From Sedimentisphaerales bacterium (GTDB lineage Bacteria > Planctomycetota > Phycisphaerae > Sedimentisphaerales > SG8-4), in assembly GCA_016932895.1 (NCBI GenBank), contig JAFGCA010000765.1, positions 1 to 13,546 on the forward strand: a stretch of 13,546 bases of DNA, in the 5' to 3' direction. Every line of letters starts with the position of its first letter. The stretch's first letter is position 1. The notes below the pieces were generated by a model. The model did not search any database. It had not been told where the DNA came from and saw only the letters and a program-made list of their open reading frames with translations. The position numbers and the translations under genes are program-made. This document shows positions 1-8,205 of the stretch, one piece after another.

Positions 1-80
1 CCTTCGCTGCCGCTCAGGATGACAGCTATCGTATGACAAGCACCGAAGCACCGCCGCCTGTCGTGGCCGCGGGCCCATCG

Positions 81-116
81 AAAAAGGGCGTGATCGATCC
101 ATTCGATCACGCCCTT
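81..116 (-). terminator. Rho-independent terminator of the giant repeat protein gene
   Basis: A perfect 14-bp inverted repeat (84-97 with 103-116) has a 5-base loop. Read on the minus strand it begins 32 bases after the stop codon at 148-150. The stem ends in TT and is followed directly by three more T (81-83), giving a five-T run. The T run is only on the minus-strand side, so termination is expected for the gene to the right and not for plus-strand transcription. Confidence 0.85.
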
Positions 117-147
117 CGTGGTGCTGAAGGTATCTGCCGATCCGTCG

Positions 148-3100
148 TCAGATCTTTTCTTTGGACTTGGCCTCGACGACGTCCTCTTTGGCCGGACCGG
201 AGGAAATGCTCACACCGGAACTCTTGCCGTCCGGACAGCCGTCCGGGTCGGTCAGGAGCATGAAAGACATGTCCTCGCTGGCGCCGGTCTGGTCGTACAG
301 TTCCTGCCACGGCCAGTCTTTGCTGCTGGGCACGGTGAAGTCGGCCGCGACGGCATCATTGTTCCTGCCGCCACCGGAGCTCCCGCCCCCACCGGTCAGG
401 GTCAACACATCCTCTTCGCTCAACGCGAAGCCGAAGACCCGAACGTCGTCCAGCAATCCATCAAAGTATTCCCCGTCTTCCGAGCCGCGGGTACCAATTG
501 TCAGGTTCGAAACGTACGGTGCGGCGAAGCCAAAACCGTGTTTCGCCGTCGTTTCGAGCGATCCATCGATGTAGAGCTTGATTTCACCGCTCACGCTGTC
601 GAAGGTGGCGACCAGGTGATACCACTGATTGGCGTTCAAAGACTGCGGTGCGGTGACCGTGTCCCAGCCGACGCGGAAGTGGAATCGACCATAGCTGTCG
701 AGCCAGATTCCGAAGCGGTTGGTGTTGAGCCCGAAGCGGTCGTATTCCAGGATCGTGCGGTACAGATCGCGCGGGTTGCGCGAGTTGATCCAGGCCGAAA
801 CGGCGAACGAGTTCGGAGCGAAGTTGAAGCCGACGGGCTTGCTGACCTTGATGTAGTCGCCGTCGCCGTCGAGGTCGATCGCGCCGCCGGCCCAGCCGTC
901 GAAGGGTCGCCAGAGGGGATTGCCGCGCAGGTTCCCATCGTTTCCGTTGCCCGAGCTGTCCGCGGCCACGAGACCGCTGCTCTCATCGAGCTTCCAGTGG
1001 CCCAGAGCGTCGAACTCCTCCTGGCCGGGGCCGTCTGCCCACGAGACGGACTCATGGTTGGTCCAGCCCCACGGATAGACGACAGACTTGCCGTCTTCAT
1101 ACACCGCCACGACGCTGAGCCAGTAGACGTTGTCGCCCCTTTCCTGGCAGAACCAGTCCTGCTCGGGCAACCGTACGGTGTAACGGTACACCGGCTCAAA
1201 ACCGGCCATGTCATGGTCGCCGGCCTCGGGGTGCTTGTCGAAGCCGACCATCACTTCGTCGAACTCATCGGCGCGATACTCCCAGATCTTCTCGCCCGGC
1301 AAGCTGGAGTTCTTCGAACCGACATTGGGAACATCGGTCCATATCGAAAGCAGGAAGTAATCGGGCTTCTTGGGCGTGGGCATCTGCTGGCACTCGCACG
1401 GCAGATATCCGTAGCCGATATAGGAGCCCCACCAGACCATACCCGTAACCGGCAGATCGCTGACGCAGCGCCAGTCATCGGCAACGACCCTGTGGAAGGT
1501 CGTGCCGGTGCCGGTGCCGGTGCCGCTCTGCCCGGTCGTCTCGATGGCAAAAGCCAGGTCCATCGACTGCGGCGACATGGAGTGGGCTTTCGGATACGTC
1601 AACTCCTGCCAGGCATCACCCGCATACGGCTCGTCGGCCTCGACCCAGACGGCGTCGTCGTTCCAGTGATCCAGCGACGTCTTCCACCCGAAGCGCGTGG
1701 CCACGCTCCCCGGGGCGTGCACGATCTGGGCCTGGACCACCAGCCAGTACACGACGGGCTCTTTGTCCGAGCCGCTCTGCACGAACGCCGCGCTCGGATC
1801 GATATCGAAAGTATATCGGTACACCATCAGGTGATTGTTGCGCTCGAAGGCCTGATTGGCCGGACTGTAATAGCTCTCGGCCTCTCCCTCGATCGGCTCG
1901 ACGTCAAACTCGCCGCGCTCGAAATCCTGACGCCATAGAACTTCGCCCGGCATGCTGTAGCCGGTCCCGCTGCGGTTGGCGGGGATGTCCGCGCGGATGC
2001 TCAGCGTAAACGTCACGTTCTCGGCGCTGCCGCTGGGCAGGATGTCGTGGTACCACGACCCCCAGAGCGTGATCCCGGTAATCGGACCGGTGGTCGTACA
2101 CTCGAAGTCGTCGGCACAAATCTGCTCGGGCCACGTGGGAGGCAGGTCTACCGTGACGTCCACATCGACGCCCGTGCTGCTCGTGTCCGGGGACTGGAGC
2201 CACTTGGCGTCCGTGCTCGGACCACCACCGCCACCGCCGACGGCGAGGGATTGTTCGTCTTCGTAGTGGGCCCAGTGACGAAGACCCGTGAAGGCCTGTT
2301 CCCACTTGATATAGTCAGGATCGGTGTCGAGCTCGAAGGCCATGTCATACATGTCCAGCCGCTCGCACACGAGCGAGTTGGTGATGGGTTGGGCGTTCGC
2401 CGCGTCCAGGGAGTATCCCGGGTTCAGGCTGGAACGCTGGAATTCGGCCGTTACGGCGCCATCCATCCACGGCTGCGGGCGGGTCTTCCAGCCCCACGGA
2501 TACCGGGGCTCGGAATACCCGCTGTAGTACGCCGTGATGCTGATCCAGAACACCTCGTCCTTCGTATCCGAATCCGCGAACTCCCGCTGCCAGAAGTACT
2601 CCTGCTGCCGAAACGTCACGTTGTACTGGAAGCAGGTGTCCGACGGCATCTGCGGGAACCGATCGATCCCGACGACCTCCTCTTCCACCCGGGCGCCGTC
2701 GACGTCGACCAGCCACAACAGTGCGCCGGGCCGGCTGAACGGATAGCGGTTGTCCGCCGGCTCGTTGCTCCAGAACCCGATGCGCCACGAATCCGGGGCC
2801 ACGTCCGGCGCTTCAACGCCGTCCCAGGCCGTGTACGAACCCCACCAGTGAACCGACGTCACCGGCATCTCCCCGGCACAGCGGAAATCGTCCGCCACCA
2901 GCTTCCACGTCGGCGTGCTGAACCAGAACGGCTTGTACGTATACGCCGCCTCGTCCCAGCCGCAATACACCGGCGTCCCCGAACCGGGGGCGGTTTCCAC
3001 CGGCGGCTGCGACCACTTCAGGTGCTCAACCGGAGGCTTGCTCGGAATCACGATGTCGGTGATGCTGATCTGGTAGTCCTCGACCTCGCCGTCCGGCGCC

Positions 3101-5529
3101 AGACCGACGTAGTCCAGCCAGCGGAACGTGCTGAAGCGGAAGCGGGCAAACGTCTTTCCCGCCGCCGCCTTGCCGGGGACCGTCAGCACCAGGGAATTGA
3201 CGCCGGGGTTGAGGGACTCGTTGAGGAACACGTGCTCGTCGGCGTCTTCCCAGTCCCCGTCGCCGTTCCAATCGATCCAGGCGTTCAAGATACCCTTCAC
3301 CGAAGCCGTTACTTCAATCGTGGCGGGGTTGCCCGGTGTCAACGTCGCCGGGAACAGCACGCCATCTTCATCATCGGCCCCGGCATAGTCGTCACCGGTG
3401 GCCGAAGGAGTGGGCTGACCGTCGATCTCGCCGTCGATCTTCGTGCCGAGCTGGACGCCCGGGACGATCGTGTGGCGCGCCCCATCGCTGACGAGCAGAG
3501 TCGCGTACGTCGGATCCGGTGCATCACCGAAATCCTCCGTCGGCACGGCCCCGCCGCCCGTGATGACGAACGCCAGATCGAGAGGACGATTCTCATTCTC
3601 ATGTCCCACCGGAAACGAAATCGGCATCCACTCCAGCACCGGATGGAACCAGACGGCGTTGCCGCCGAAGTGCAACTCTTGCTTCGTCGACTTCCACCCG
3701 AAGGTGTAGACGGGCTCGACGTCCTCGGGCGGGACCTCTTTGATCTCGATCCAGTAAACCGAACCTTCTCTTTGAATGAAGAGATTCGGGTCGTCTTCAT
3801 CGAAGCAGATATCGAACTGGTAGATCCGCTCGTGATTTTCGGGCTCGTAGGCCTTGCTGGCGGGATCGAACCAGTCCTGGCGATTCCCGTTGCTTTGCAG
3901 ATGGAAGTTGTAGGAGTACGGCTGAATTGTCCGTTTCCAGAGCAACTCTCCGGGGCGGTTCCAGCCCACGGATTGATCCGCCGGCAGGTTGGAGTAGATG
4001 CTGACGCTGAATTTCAGACTGTTCGTCGGCCCGGGCCGCACATCGTCCATGAACCCGCCCCAGAAATGAATATCGGTGATGGGACCGTCCTCCGAGCAGC
4101 GGAAATCGTCTGCCAGAGGCCCCCAGAACATATCGACCGCCAATCCCTTCTCGAAGGAATCGGACACCTGCGGCCAGTGCATTTTGTGGAATTCGCCCTC
4201 GCGCCAATAGCAGACACCCGGCGTGTAGCGCACCTGCAGCAGGTAGTCTTCGGTTTCGCCGTCCTCAAAGACGCCGTCGCCGTTCCACCACCAGGGCTCT
4301 TTGTCGCCAACCGGCTCGATCGGGCGCTCGGTAATGGTAAAGCGGGTCCAGACATAAGAGAGATCGGGAAGAGATCCGGCCATAAAATCGGGAGGATTCA
4401 GAGCCGAGAGCGGACCGTCGTACCCGGCGGGCACCGGGAAATTGACCACCGCGTGCTCCGGAACGTTCACGTCGCCGCACTTGACCTCGCCTTGCCAGAT
4501 GCCGTCGCGGTTCCAGTCCACCAGGATGTTGACGTAGCCTTGCCGGCCGTCGGGCCTTTCGTTATGAACCTCGATGTCGATGTTCCTGCCCCAGATGGCC
4601 ATCTCGCAAGCCTGGGCCAGTTCCCAGTCAATCGTCGAGGTCAAGGGCCAGACGCGCTCGGCGCCGACGTCTCCGTTGATGGTGAAGGAGCGCGGCAGCA
4701 GCAAACCGGCGTCGCGGTCGTTGACCTTCTCGTCCTGGTTGTAGTTGTTGGGACTGAACAGGCCGCAGGTCCCGCCATTGCCGTCGGGCTCCAGATCCAC
4801 GCTCGGACCGAAGTACAGCCACTTGCTGGCGTGCTCGATCCAGGAGGCCGGCCCCACACCCACGCACGTCGGGAACAGCCCGTCTATGCCCAGCGAGGGG
4901 TACGCCAGGGCCCCTTCCGGAGCGTCGCCGAAGTCCGCGTCGGCCAGCGGCGGTACGACCGGCCCGCCCGTGCTGCACTCATGCTCGATCCGGCCTTCCA
5001 CGCTGACATTGGCGCCGCGAACGTCGATCGAGACCCACTCCGGGCAGAAACCCGTGATCTCGTACGTCGTGTTGAACGATATCGACGTGCGAATGTCGCT
5101 CTCCGGCACAATGACATGGCGCTTGATGTACCGGTCCTCCAGAGACGGCGTCCAAACGTTGTTCGGCAGAGGCGGGCCATCCCGGTCCAACGGCCATTCC
5201 TCGCTGGTCCAGTTCACCGCCACAGTCACGTTGCTGCCCGTGCCCACCTGCGGGTCGAGCACGCGAATCGTCAGGTACACACGGACCGTCTTGGTACCGT
5301 CCGGGTCGTACCCGTTGTAGAACCACTGGTTCCACCAATCCGTGTTGGGGTAATAGTACCAACTGCCCCACTCGAACCCCGTGCCATCTCCGTCGACGAC
5401 CTGCCCTCCTTCGTCGATTTCGACGGTGAAGAAGTCCTGCACGGCCGCCGCCGAGCCAAGACCCACGAAAAGGGTCAGCAATGCGATGACAACCGCTTGT
5501 CTGCCGAATAGATCCTTCAGCCCACTCAT
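148..5529 (-). CDS. Giant exported multi-repeat protein with GEVED and LamG domains
   Basis: The product is 1793 residues. The ATG at 5529 is chosen because GGAGG lies 8 bases upstream and the next residues form a signal peptide (about 1-29, ending GSAAA). An earlier in-frame ATG at 5565 lies upstream of that ribosome site. After an N-terminal beta-rich stretch (30-200) come a degenerate GEVED-type module ending FEDGETEDY (about 200-445), repeat A (455-655), a good GEVED domain with DWNGDGDW and GEVEDY (664-823), repeat B (860-1068), repeat C (1118-1326), repeat D (1330-1506), LamG (1508-1709), a Gly-Ser linker and a charged tail. The four repeats share ADDF/WRC, a Trp-rich WWGS motif, PGxxLW, VYWL/I and a GWK/T motif. 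I give them no formal family name. No anchor, dockerin or C-terminal sorting helix is visible. Role unknown; probably secreted or surface-associated binding. A terminator follows the stop. Confidence 0.88.
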   Translation of the reverse strand: MSGLKDLFGRQAVVIALLTLFVGLGSAAAVQDFFTVEIDEGGQVVDGDGTGFEWGSWYYYPNTDWWNQWFYNGYDPDGTKTVRVYLTIRVLDPQVGTGSNVTVAVNWTSEEWPLDRDGPPLPNNVWTPSLEDRYIKRHVIVPESDIRTSISFNTTYEITGFCPEWVSIDVRGANVSVEGRIEHECSTGGPVVPPLADADFGDAPEGALAYPSLGIDGLFPTCVGVGPASWIEHASKWLYFGPSVDLEPDGNGGTCGLFSPNNYNQDEKVNDRDAGLLLPRSFTINGDVGAERVWPLTSTIDWELAQACEMAIWGRNIDIEVHNERPDGRQGYVNILVDWNRDGIWQGEVKCGDVNVPEHAVVNFPVPAGYDGPLSALNPPDFMAGSLPDLSYVWTRFTITERPIEPVGDKEPWWWNGDGVFEDGETEDYLLQVRYTPGVCYWREGEFHKMHWPQVSDSFEKGLAVDMFWGPLADDFRCSEDGPITDIHFWGGFMDDVRPGPTNSLKFSVSIYSNLPADQSVGWNRPGELLWKRTIQPYSYNFHLQSNGNRQDWFDPASKAYEPENHERIYQFDICFDEDDPNLFIQREGSVYWIEIKEVPPEDVEPVYTFGWKSTKQELHFGGNAVWFHPVLEWMPISFPVGHENENRPLDLAFVITGGGAVPTEDFGDAPDPTYATLLVSDGARHTIVPGVQLGTKIDGEIDGQPTPSATGDDYAGADDEDGVLFPATLTPGNPATIEVTASVKGILNAWIDWNGDGDWEDADEHVFLNESLNPGVNSLVLTVPGKAAAGKTFARFRFSTFRWLDYVGLAPDGEVEDYQISITDIVIPSKPPVEHLKWSQPPVETAPGSGTPVYCGWDEAAYTYKPFWFSTPTWKLVADDFRCAGEMPVTSVHWWGSYTAWDGVEAPDVAPDSWRIGFWSNEPADNRYPFSRPGALLWLVDVDGARVEEEVVGIDRFPQMPSDTCFQYNVTFRQQEYFWQREFADSDTKDEVFWISITAYYSGYSEPRYPWGWKTRPQPWMDGAVTAEFQRSSLNPGYSLDAANAQPITNSLVCERLDMYDMAFELDTDPDYIKWEQAFTGLRHWAHYEDEQSLAVGGGGGGPSTDAKWLQSPDTSSTGVDVDVTVDLPPTWPEQICADDFECTTTGPITGITLWGSWYHDILPSGSAENVTFTLSIRADIPANRSGTGYSMPGEVLWRQDFERGEFDVEPIEGEAESYYSPANQAFERNNHLMVYRYTFDIDPSAAFVQSGSDKEPVVYWLVVQAQIVHAPGSVATRFGWKTSLDHWNDDAVWVEADEPYAGDAWQELTYPKAHSMSPQSMDLAFAIETTGQSGTGTGTGTTFHRVVADDWRCVSDLPVTGMVWWGSYIGYGYLPCECQQMPTPKKPDYFLLSIWTDVPNVGSKNSSLPGEKIWEYRADEFDEVMVGFDKHPEAGDHDMAGFEPVYRYTVRLPEQDWFCQERGDNVYWLSVVAVYEDGKSVVYPWGWTNHESVSWADGPGQEEFDALGHWKLDESSGLVAADSSGNGNDGNLRGNPLWRPFDGWAGGAIDLDGDGDYIKVSKPVGFNFAPNSFAVSAWINSRNPRDLYRTILEYDRFGLNTNRFGIWLDSYGRFHFRVGWDTVTAPQSLNANQWYHLVATFDSVSGEIKLYIDGSLETTAKHGFGFAAPYVSNLTIGTRGSEDGEYFDGLLDDVRVFGFALSEEDVLTLTGGGGSSGGGRNNDAVAADFTVPSSKDWPWQELYDQTGASEDMSFMLLTDPDGCPDGKSSGVSISSGPAKEDVVEAKSKEKI
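1502..1525. repeat. Four perfect hexanucleotide repeats (GTGCCG)4
   Basis: Four head-to-tail copies of GTGCCG lie in the giant gene and encode a Gly-Thr run in the linker between protein repeats C and D. The unit is two codons long, so gain or loss of copies by slippage would change linker length without breaking the frame. Confidence 0.85.
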
Positions 5530-5619
5530 GACATGATCCTCCAAAACGACTTTACGCAAAGTCAACGATTACAACCATTTGCGGGTGGTCCACCTACACT
5601 CTGGCAGCGCACACACCAT

Positions 5620-5625
5620 GTTATA
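5620..5625 (-). promoter_or_regulatory. Possible -10 box for the giant gene
   Basis: On the minus strand this reads TATAAC, five of six bases of the sigma70 consensus, about 90 bases before the start codon at 5529. The best upstream -35 candidate (TTACAA, 19-base spacer) is poor, so this is a weak prediction. Confidence 0.3.
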
Positions 5626-5802
5626 GTTCCACTCTGGAATCGACTTGTAACGCCTTTTCCTCAAGAAAAAACTGCTGAAATGCGGTGAAAACCACGACAT
5701 AGACCTCCCACAGTGCCGTCATTGCCATAACAGAAAATACCCAGATTCACACAAAAAGACCAGAAAAAAGTTATAGGACCCACCATTTCGCCCATTCTAC
5801 CA

Positions 5803-5845
5803 GCCCCAAGTGCAGTTTCCCCCGCTTGGGCGACGGCATTGGGGC
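5803..5845 (-). terminator. Weak terminator-like inverted repeats after the transglutaminase gene
   Basis: GCCCCAA (5803-5809) can pair with TTGGGGC (5839-5845). Alternatively CCCAAG (5805-5810) can pair with CTTGGG (5825-5830). The two stems share bases and exclude each other. They begin about 90 bases after the stop at 5936. The nearest T run on the minus strand (5764-5769) is about 35 bases further on, so this is not a standard intrinsic terminator. Confidence 0.3.
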
Positions 5846-5935
5846 CTCAGGGATTGGGAATGGGCAACGCTGGATGCACCATGAGCGCAATTCACAGGAA
5901 GGTCCGGCACAGCTCGGGTGACGACCGACCTATCC

Positions 5936-7546
5936 CTACTCGTCGGATTTCTGCCCGTGGGGTTCCCACTGGCCGAAGGCTTCGATGTGGACATGGACCT
6001 GGGGGTGGGCGGTGTAGGCTTCGTTGTGGTTGTAGTACCAGCCCAGGTGCTCCGAGTCGCCGCCGCCCTGCGTGGTGATCAGGAAGCGGTTGGAGAGGCA
6101 GCCGATGTTCAAGGCGCGGTCGCGCGGCGAGGATTTGTCCCCGCCCTGCGGGTCGATGGGGACCCAGCCATAGTTGGGCAGATACACTTCGGGCCAGCGG
6201 TGGAACACATCGTCCATGCTGGCGTCGTCGCCCCGCACGACGAGGGCGCCGACGTAGCGCGCGGGCAGACCCGCCGCCCGGCACAGTGCGATGAAGCTGA
6301 ACGAATACTCCGAGCACGATCCCGTACCGCGCTTGAGGACGACGGGCGCAACGTTCCAGCCGCCCTCGAGCTTGTATTCCAGGTGCTTGCGCACGTAGTC
6401 GAACATTTTGCGCGCGAGGTAGTAGGGATTCTTTTCGTCTCCGGCGATCTCCCTGGCGAGCTTGCGGATGTAGGGATCGTTCGTCATGTACTTGCTGCCG
6501 TTGGCCGTATAGGGCGCGCGAATCTCGGGCGGGATGTCGTCCAGGGTCCCGCAGCGGTCGGGGAAGATGAAGTAGCGAATGTCGGAGATCTCCGTTTCGA
6601 CCTCCATGACCGATTCGACGGTCGATTCGCTGGCAACGTCCTCGTACCGGAAGACCGCGACCGGCTGCTGCCAGCGGTCCTTCTCCAACACGTGCCCGGC
6701 CGGCGAAAACGAAACCGAGCTCACCTTCTGCTGCGGCATCTCTCGCGGCACCGCCAGGTACACCTGCAAATCCTTCAGCCCGCCCTCGCCATAGACCTTG
6801 ACCTCGTGCGTAAATGTCACGGTCGCCCGGCGGGTGTCCTTGAGCCGGTACAGCTCGTCGTCCTGCCGTACGAGACGGTACAGCTCGTCGGTCTGGTAAT
6901 CCACGTTCCAGAGCTGCTGTCCGTCCCACGCCAGGCCGCGTGCGTGCGGGCCCGGCGCGTCGAGCACCATGAGCACGTCCCCGCTCTCGGGCTCGATCAT
7001 GTAGAGCTCGTCGGTCAGCCGGTCGGAGCACCAGAGGTAGGTGCCGTCGAAAGCCAGCCCGTTGGGCGAGCGGGCGGGCGCGGTGAGGGTCTTGACCGCC
7101 GTCCCGTCACTCAGATCGATCTTCATGATCTCCCGGTCCTTGTTGTCACTGACCCAGAGGGTCGCGCCGTCCCATGCCAGGCCGTCGGGGCTGCGCGACG
7201 GCGCGTCGAGGGCCTTCAGGATCGTCCCGTCCGCCGGATCGACCTGGAAGATCTTGCGGCTGGTGCGGTCCGCGTTCCACAGGTGCTTGCCGTCCCACGC
7301 CAGACCCATCGGCCAAAAGCCCGGAGACGGAATGCTCCCGACGACCTTACCCGTCCCGGCGTCGATCTTGAACAACCGGTCCGCCTTATGATCCGCCACC
7401 CACAGCGAGGCCCCGTCAAACGCCACCCCCGTACAAAACTCCCCCGGCGCCGAAACCGTCCGAACCACCTTCCCCGGATAAGCCCCAACAGGCAAACTCA
7501 AAACCGCAAGCAACACCACCGTTATCAGCACACATCGACGAAGCAT
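5936..7546 (-). CDS. Exported beta-propeller-repeat / transglutaminase-like protein
   Basis: The product is 536 residues. The ATG at 7546 is chosen because AGAAGGAG lies 6 bases upstream and residues 1-22 form a signal peptide. Residues 23-235 hold five repeats with the core G-V/L-A-F/W-D-G at residues 40, 81, 122, 163 and 204, a period of exactly 41, followed by LWxxD and an I-D/E-P/x-x-x-G turn. This pattern matches NHL/SMP-30-like propeller blades. Residues 240-350 look like a beta-rich linker. A transglutaminase-like core follows, with Cys411 in GTGSCSEYS, His449 in FHRWPEVYLP and Asp465 in WVPIDPQ, so the Cys-His-Asp triad is intact. Such domains cleave or cross-link proteins or peptides through a thioester; the substrate cannot be told here. 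The protein probably acts outside the cytoplasmic membrane. It starts 80 bases after the TOPRIM-like gene ends, with no clear promoter of its own. Confidence 0.9.
   Translation of the reverse strand: MLRRCVLITVVLLAVLSLPVGAYPGKVVRTVSAPGEFCTGVAFDGASLWVADHKADRLFKIDAGTGKVVGSIPSPGFWPMGLAWDGKHLWNADRTSRKIFQVDPADGTILKALDAPSRSPDGLAWDGATLWVSDNKDREIMKIDLSDGTAVKTLTAPARSPNGLAFDGTYLWCSDRLTDELYMIEPESGDVLMVLDAPGPHARGLAWDGQQLWNVDYQTDELYRLVRQDDELYRLKDTRRATVTFTHEVKVYGEGGLKDLQVYLAVPREMPQQKVSSVSFSPAGHVLEKDRWQQPVAVFRYEDVASESTVESVMEVETEISDIRYFIFPDRCGTLDDIPPEIRAPYTANGSKYMTNDPYIRKLAREIAGDEKNPYYLARKMFDYVRKHLEYKLEGGWNVAPVVLKRGTGSCSEYSFSFIALCRAAGLPARYVGALVVRGDDASMDDVFHRWPEVYLPNYGWVPIDPQGGDKSSPRDRALNIGCLSNRFLITTQGGGDSEHLGWYYNHNEAYTAHPQVHVHIEAFGQWEPHGQKSDE
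6846..6890. repeat. Short direct duplication (15 bp repeated at 30-bp spacing)
   Basis: CGGTACAGCTCGTCG occurs at 6846-6860 and again at 6876-6890. In the transglutaminase-like protein this gives DELYRL twice, ten residues apart, at the junction between the last propeller repeat and the next domain. It looks like a small in-frame duplication. Confidence 0.8.
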
Positions 7547-7626
7547 AAGAATCTCCTTCTGTGATAGCCTGCGTCCGAGGGCACGGGAATCCTCTGCCTC
7601 AGACATGCTTCTGCTACCCGTCTGCT

Positions 7627-8205
7627 CTACTCGAAAATCCGTCCAGCGCGGGCAGCAAACGGTGCGAATCCCGACGGGCATCGCGCCGACAAGACGGTTA
7701 TGTCAATTTGATTCGCCACTCGTGCGTACATCTCAGTTTGAGTCATACGATTGGGACTGCACGTGAGTAGATCGGCACAGATCGCTTTGGGACCGCGGAT
7801 CCTTTCCGGATCGGGCTGCTTATTGACCTGATAACCCAAAACCTTGGTGAGGGTGCCTTCGTCGGCAAGCAACCAGGCATCGAACGTTCGGATCGCCACA
7901 CCCATCGCCCGCGAAAGCTGGGACAATGAAGAATCCTGCGCCTCTCCAATCTGCGCGATCCGCTCCCGCTGCCCATCTTCGTCGATAAGGAACACCAGCG
8001 CATCGAATCCTCTGTTCTCCGCCTCCCGGAGCCAACGTACAGCCCTCTTGAAATGGCCCGGGCCTTTGCCGTGGAATGTATGAATCTCTTTGTTACACGC
8101 CCGATCGAACTCGAAAGTCGCCGTGTCTCCACCGAGCCTCTTCAGAAAATTCTCCAATGCGCCCCCACGCTCGTGCTTGCCCTCCGCGACCACCAAGACT
8201 CTCAT
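7627..8205 (-). CDS. TOPRIM-like (DUF4276-like) protein, partner of the ATPase
   Basis: The product is 192 residues and probably acts as a metal-dependent nuclease-like effector. The TOPRIM-type acidic positions are visible: Glu8 in VVAEGKHE after the first strand, and Asp75/Asp77 in FLIDEDGQ. A FDAWLLADE segment (108-116) and PKAICADLL (139-147) fit DUF4276-type proteins as I remember them. The ATG overlaps the ATPase stop as ATGA, and GAGGAAG lies just upstream inside the ATPase gene, so the two products are probably made together by coupled translation. In OLD, Gabija and PARIS systems an ABC-type ATPase works with a TOPRIM domain in phage defence. By analogy this pair may do the same, but that is inference. 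The length looks complete and there is no signal peptide. Confidence 0.82.
   Translation of the reverse strand: MRVLVVAEGKHERGGALENFLKRLGGDTATFEFDRACNKEIHTFHGKGPGHFKRAVRWLREAENRGFDALVFLIDEDGQRERIAQIGEAQDSSLSQLSRAMGVAIRTFDAWLLADEGTLTKVLGYQVNKQPDPERIRGPKAICADLLTCSPNRMTQTEMYARVANQIDITVLSARCPSGFAPFAARAGRIFE

Larger units (their letters stand above)
5530..5935. other. Non-coding region upstream of the giant gene
   Basis: No credible gene was found in these 406 bases. The middle (about 5650-5780) is clearly richer in A and T than the surrounding genes, which fits a promoter region. It contains a possible -10 box at 5620-5625, two CACTCTGG direct repeats at 5597 and 5630, and competing inverted repeats at 5803-5845 just after the transglutaminase gene. 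Confidence 0.6.

Noticed and set aside
2047..5511. Long plus-strand open frame opposite the giant gene
   Set aside because: It is a GC-rich shadow with Arg/Val/Gly-rich, low-complexity translation and no domain. The minus strand has a ribosome site, signal peptide, recognisable domains and a terminator. The same applies to the open frames at 118-1938, 5918-7564 and 10106-11425.
5530..5565. Upstream ATG at 5565 as the start of the giant protein
   Set aside because: It lies upstream of the GGAGG ribosome site and would put extra residues ahead of a well-formed signal peptide; 5529 fits both.
7678..7706. TTGACA at 7701-7706 (minus strand) as the promoter of the transglutaminase-like gene
   Set aside because: The hexamer lies inside the TOPRIM-like coding region and the matching -10 position reads CGATGC, which is not a credible -10 box.
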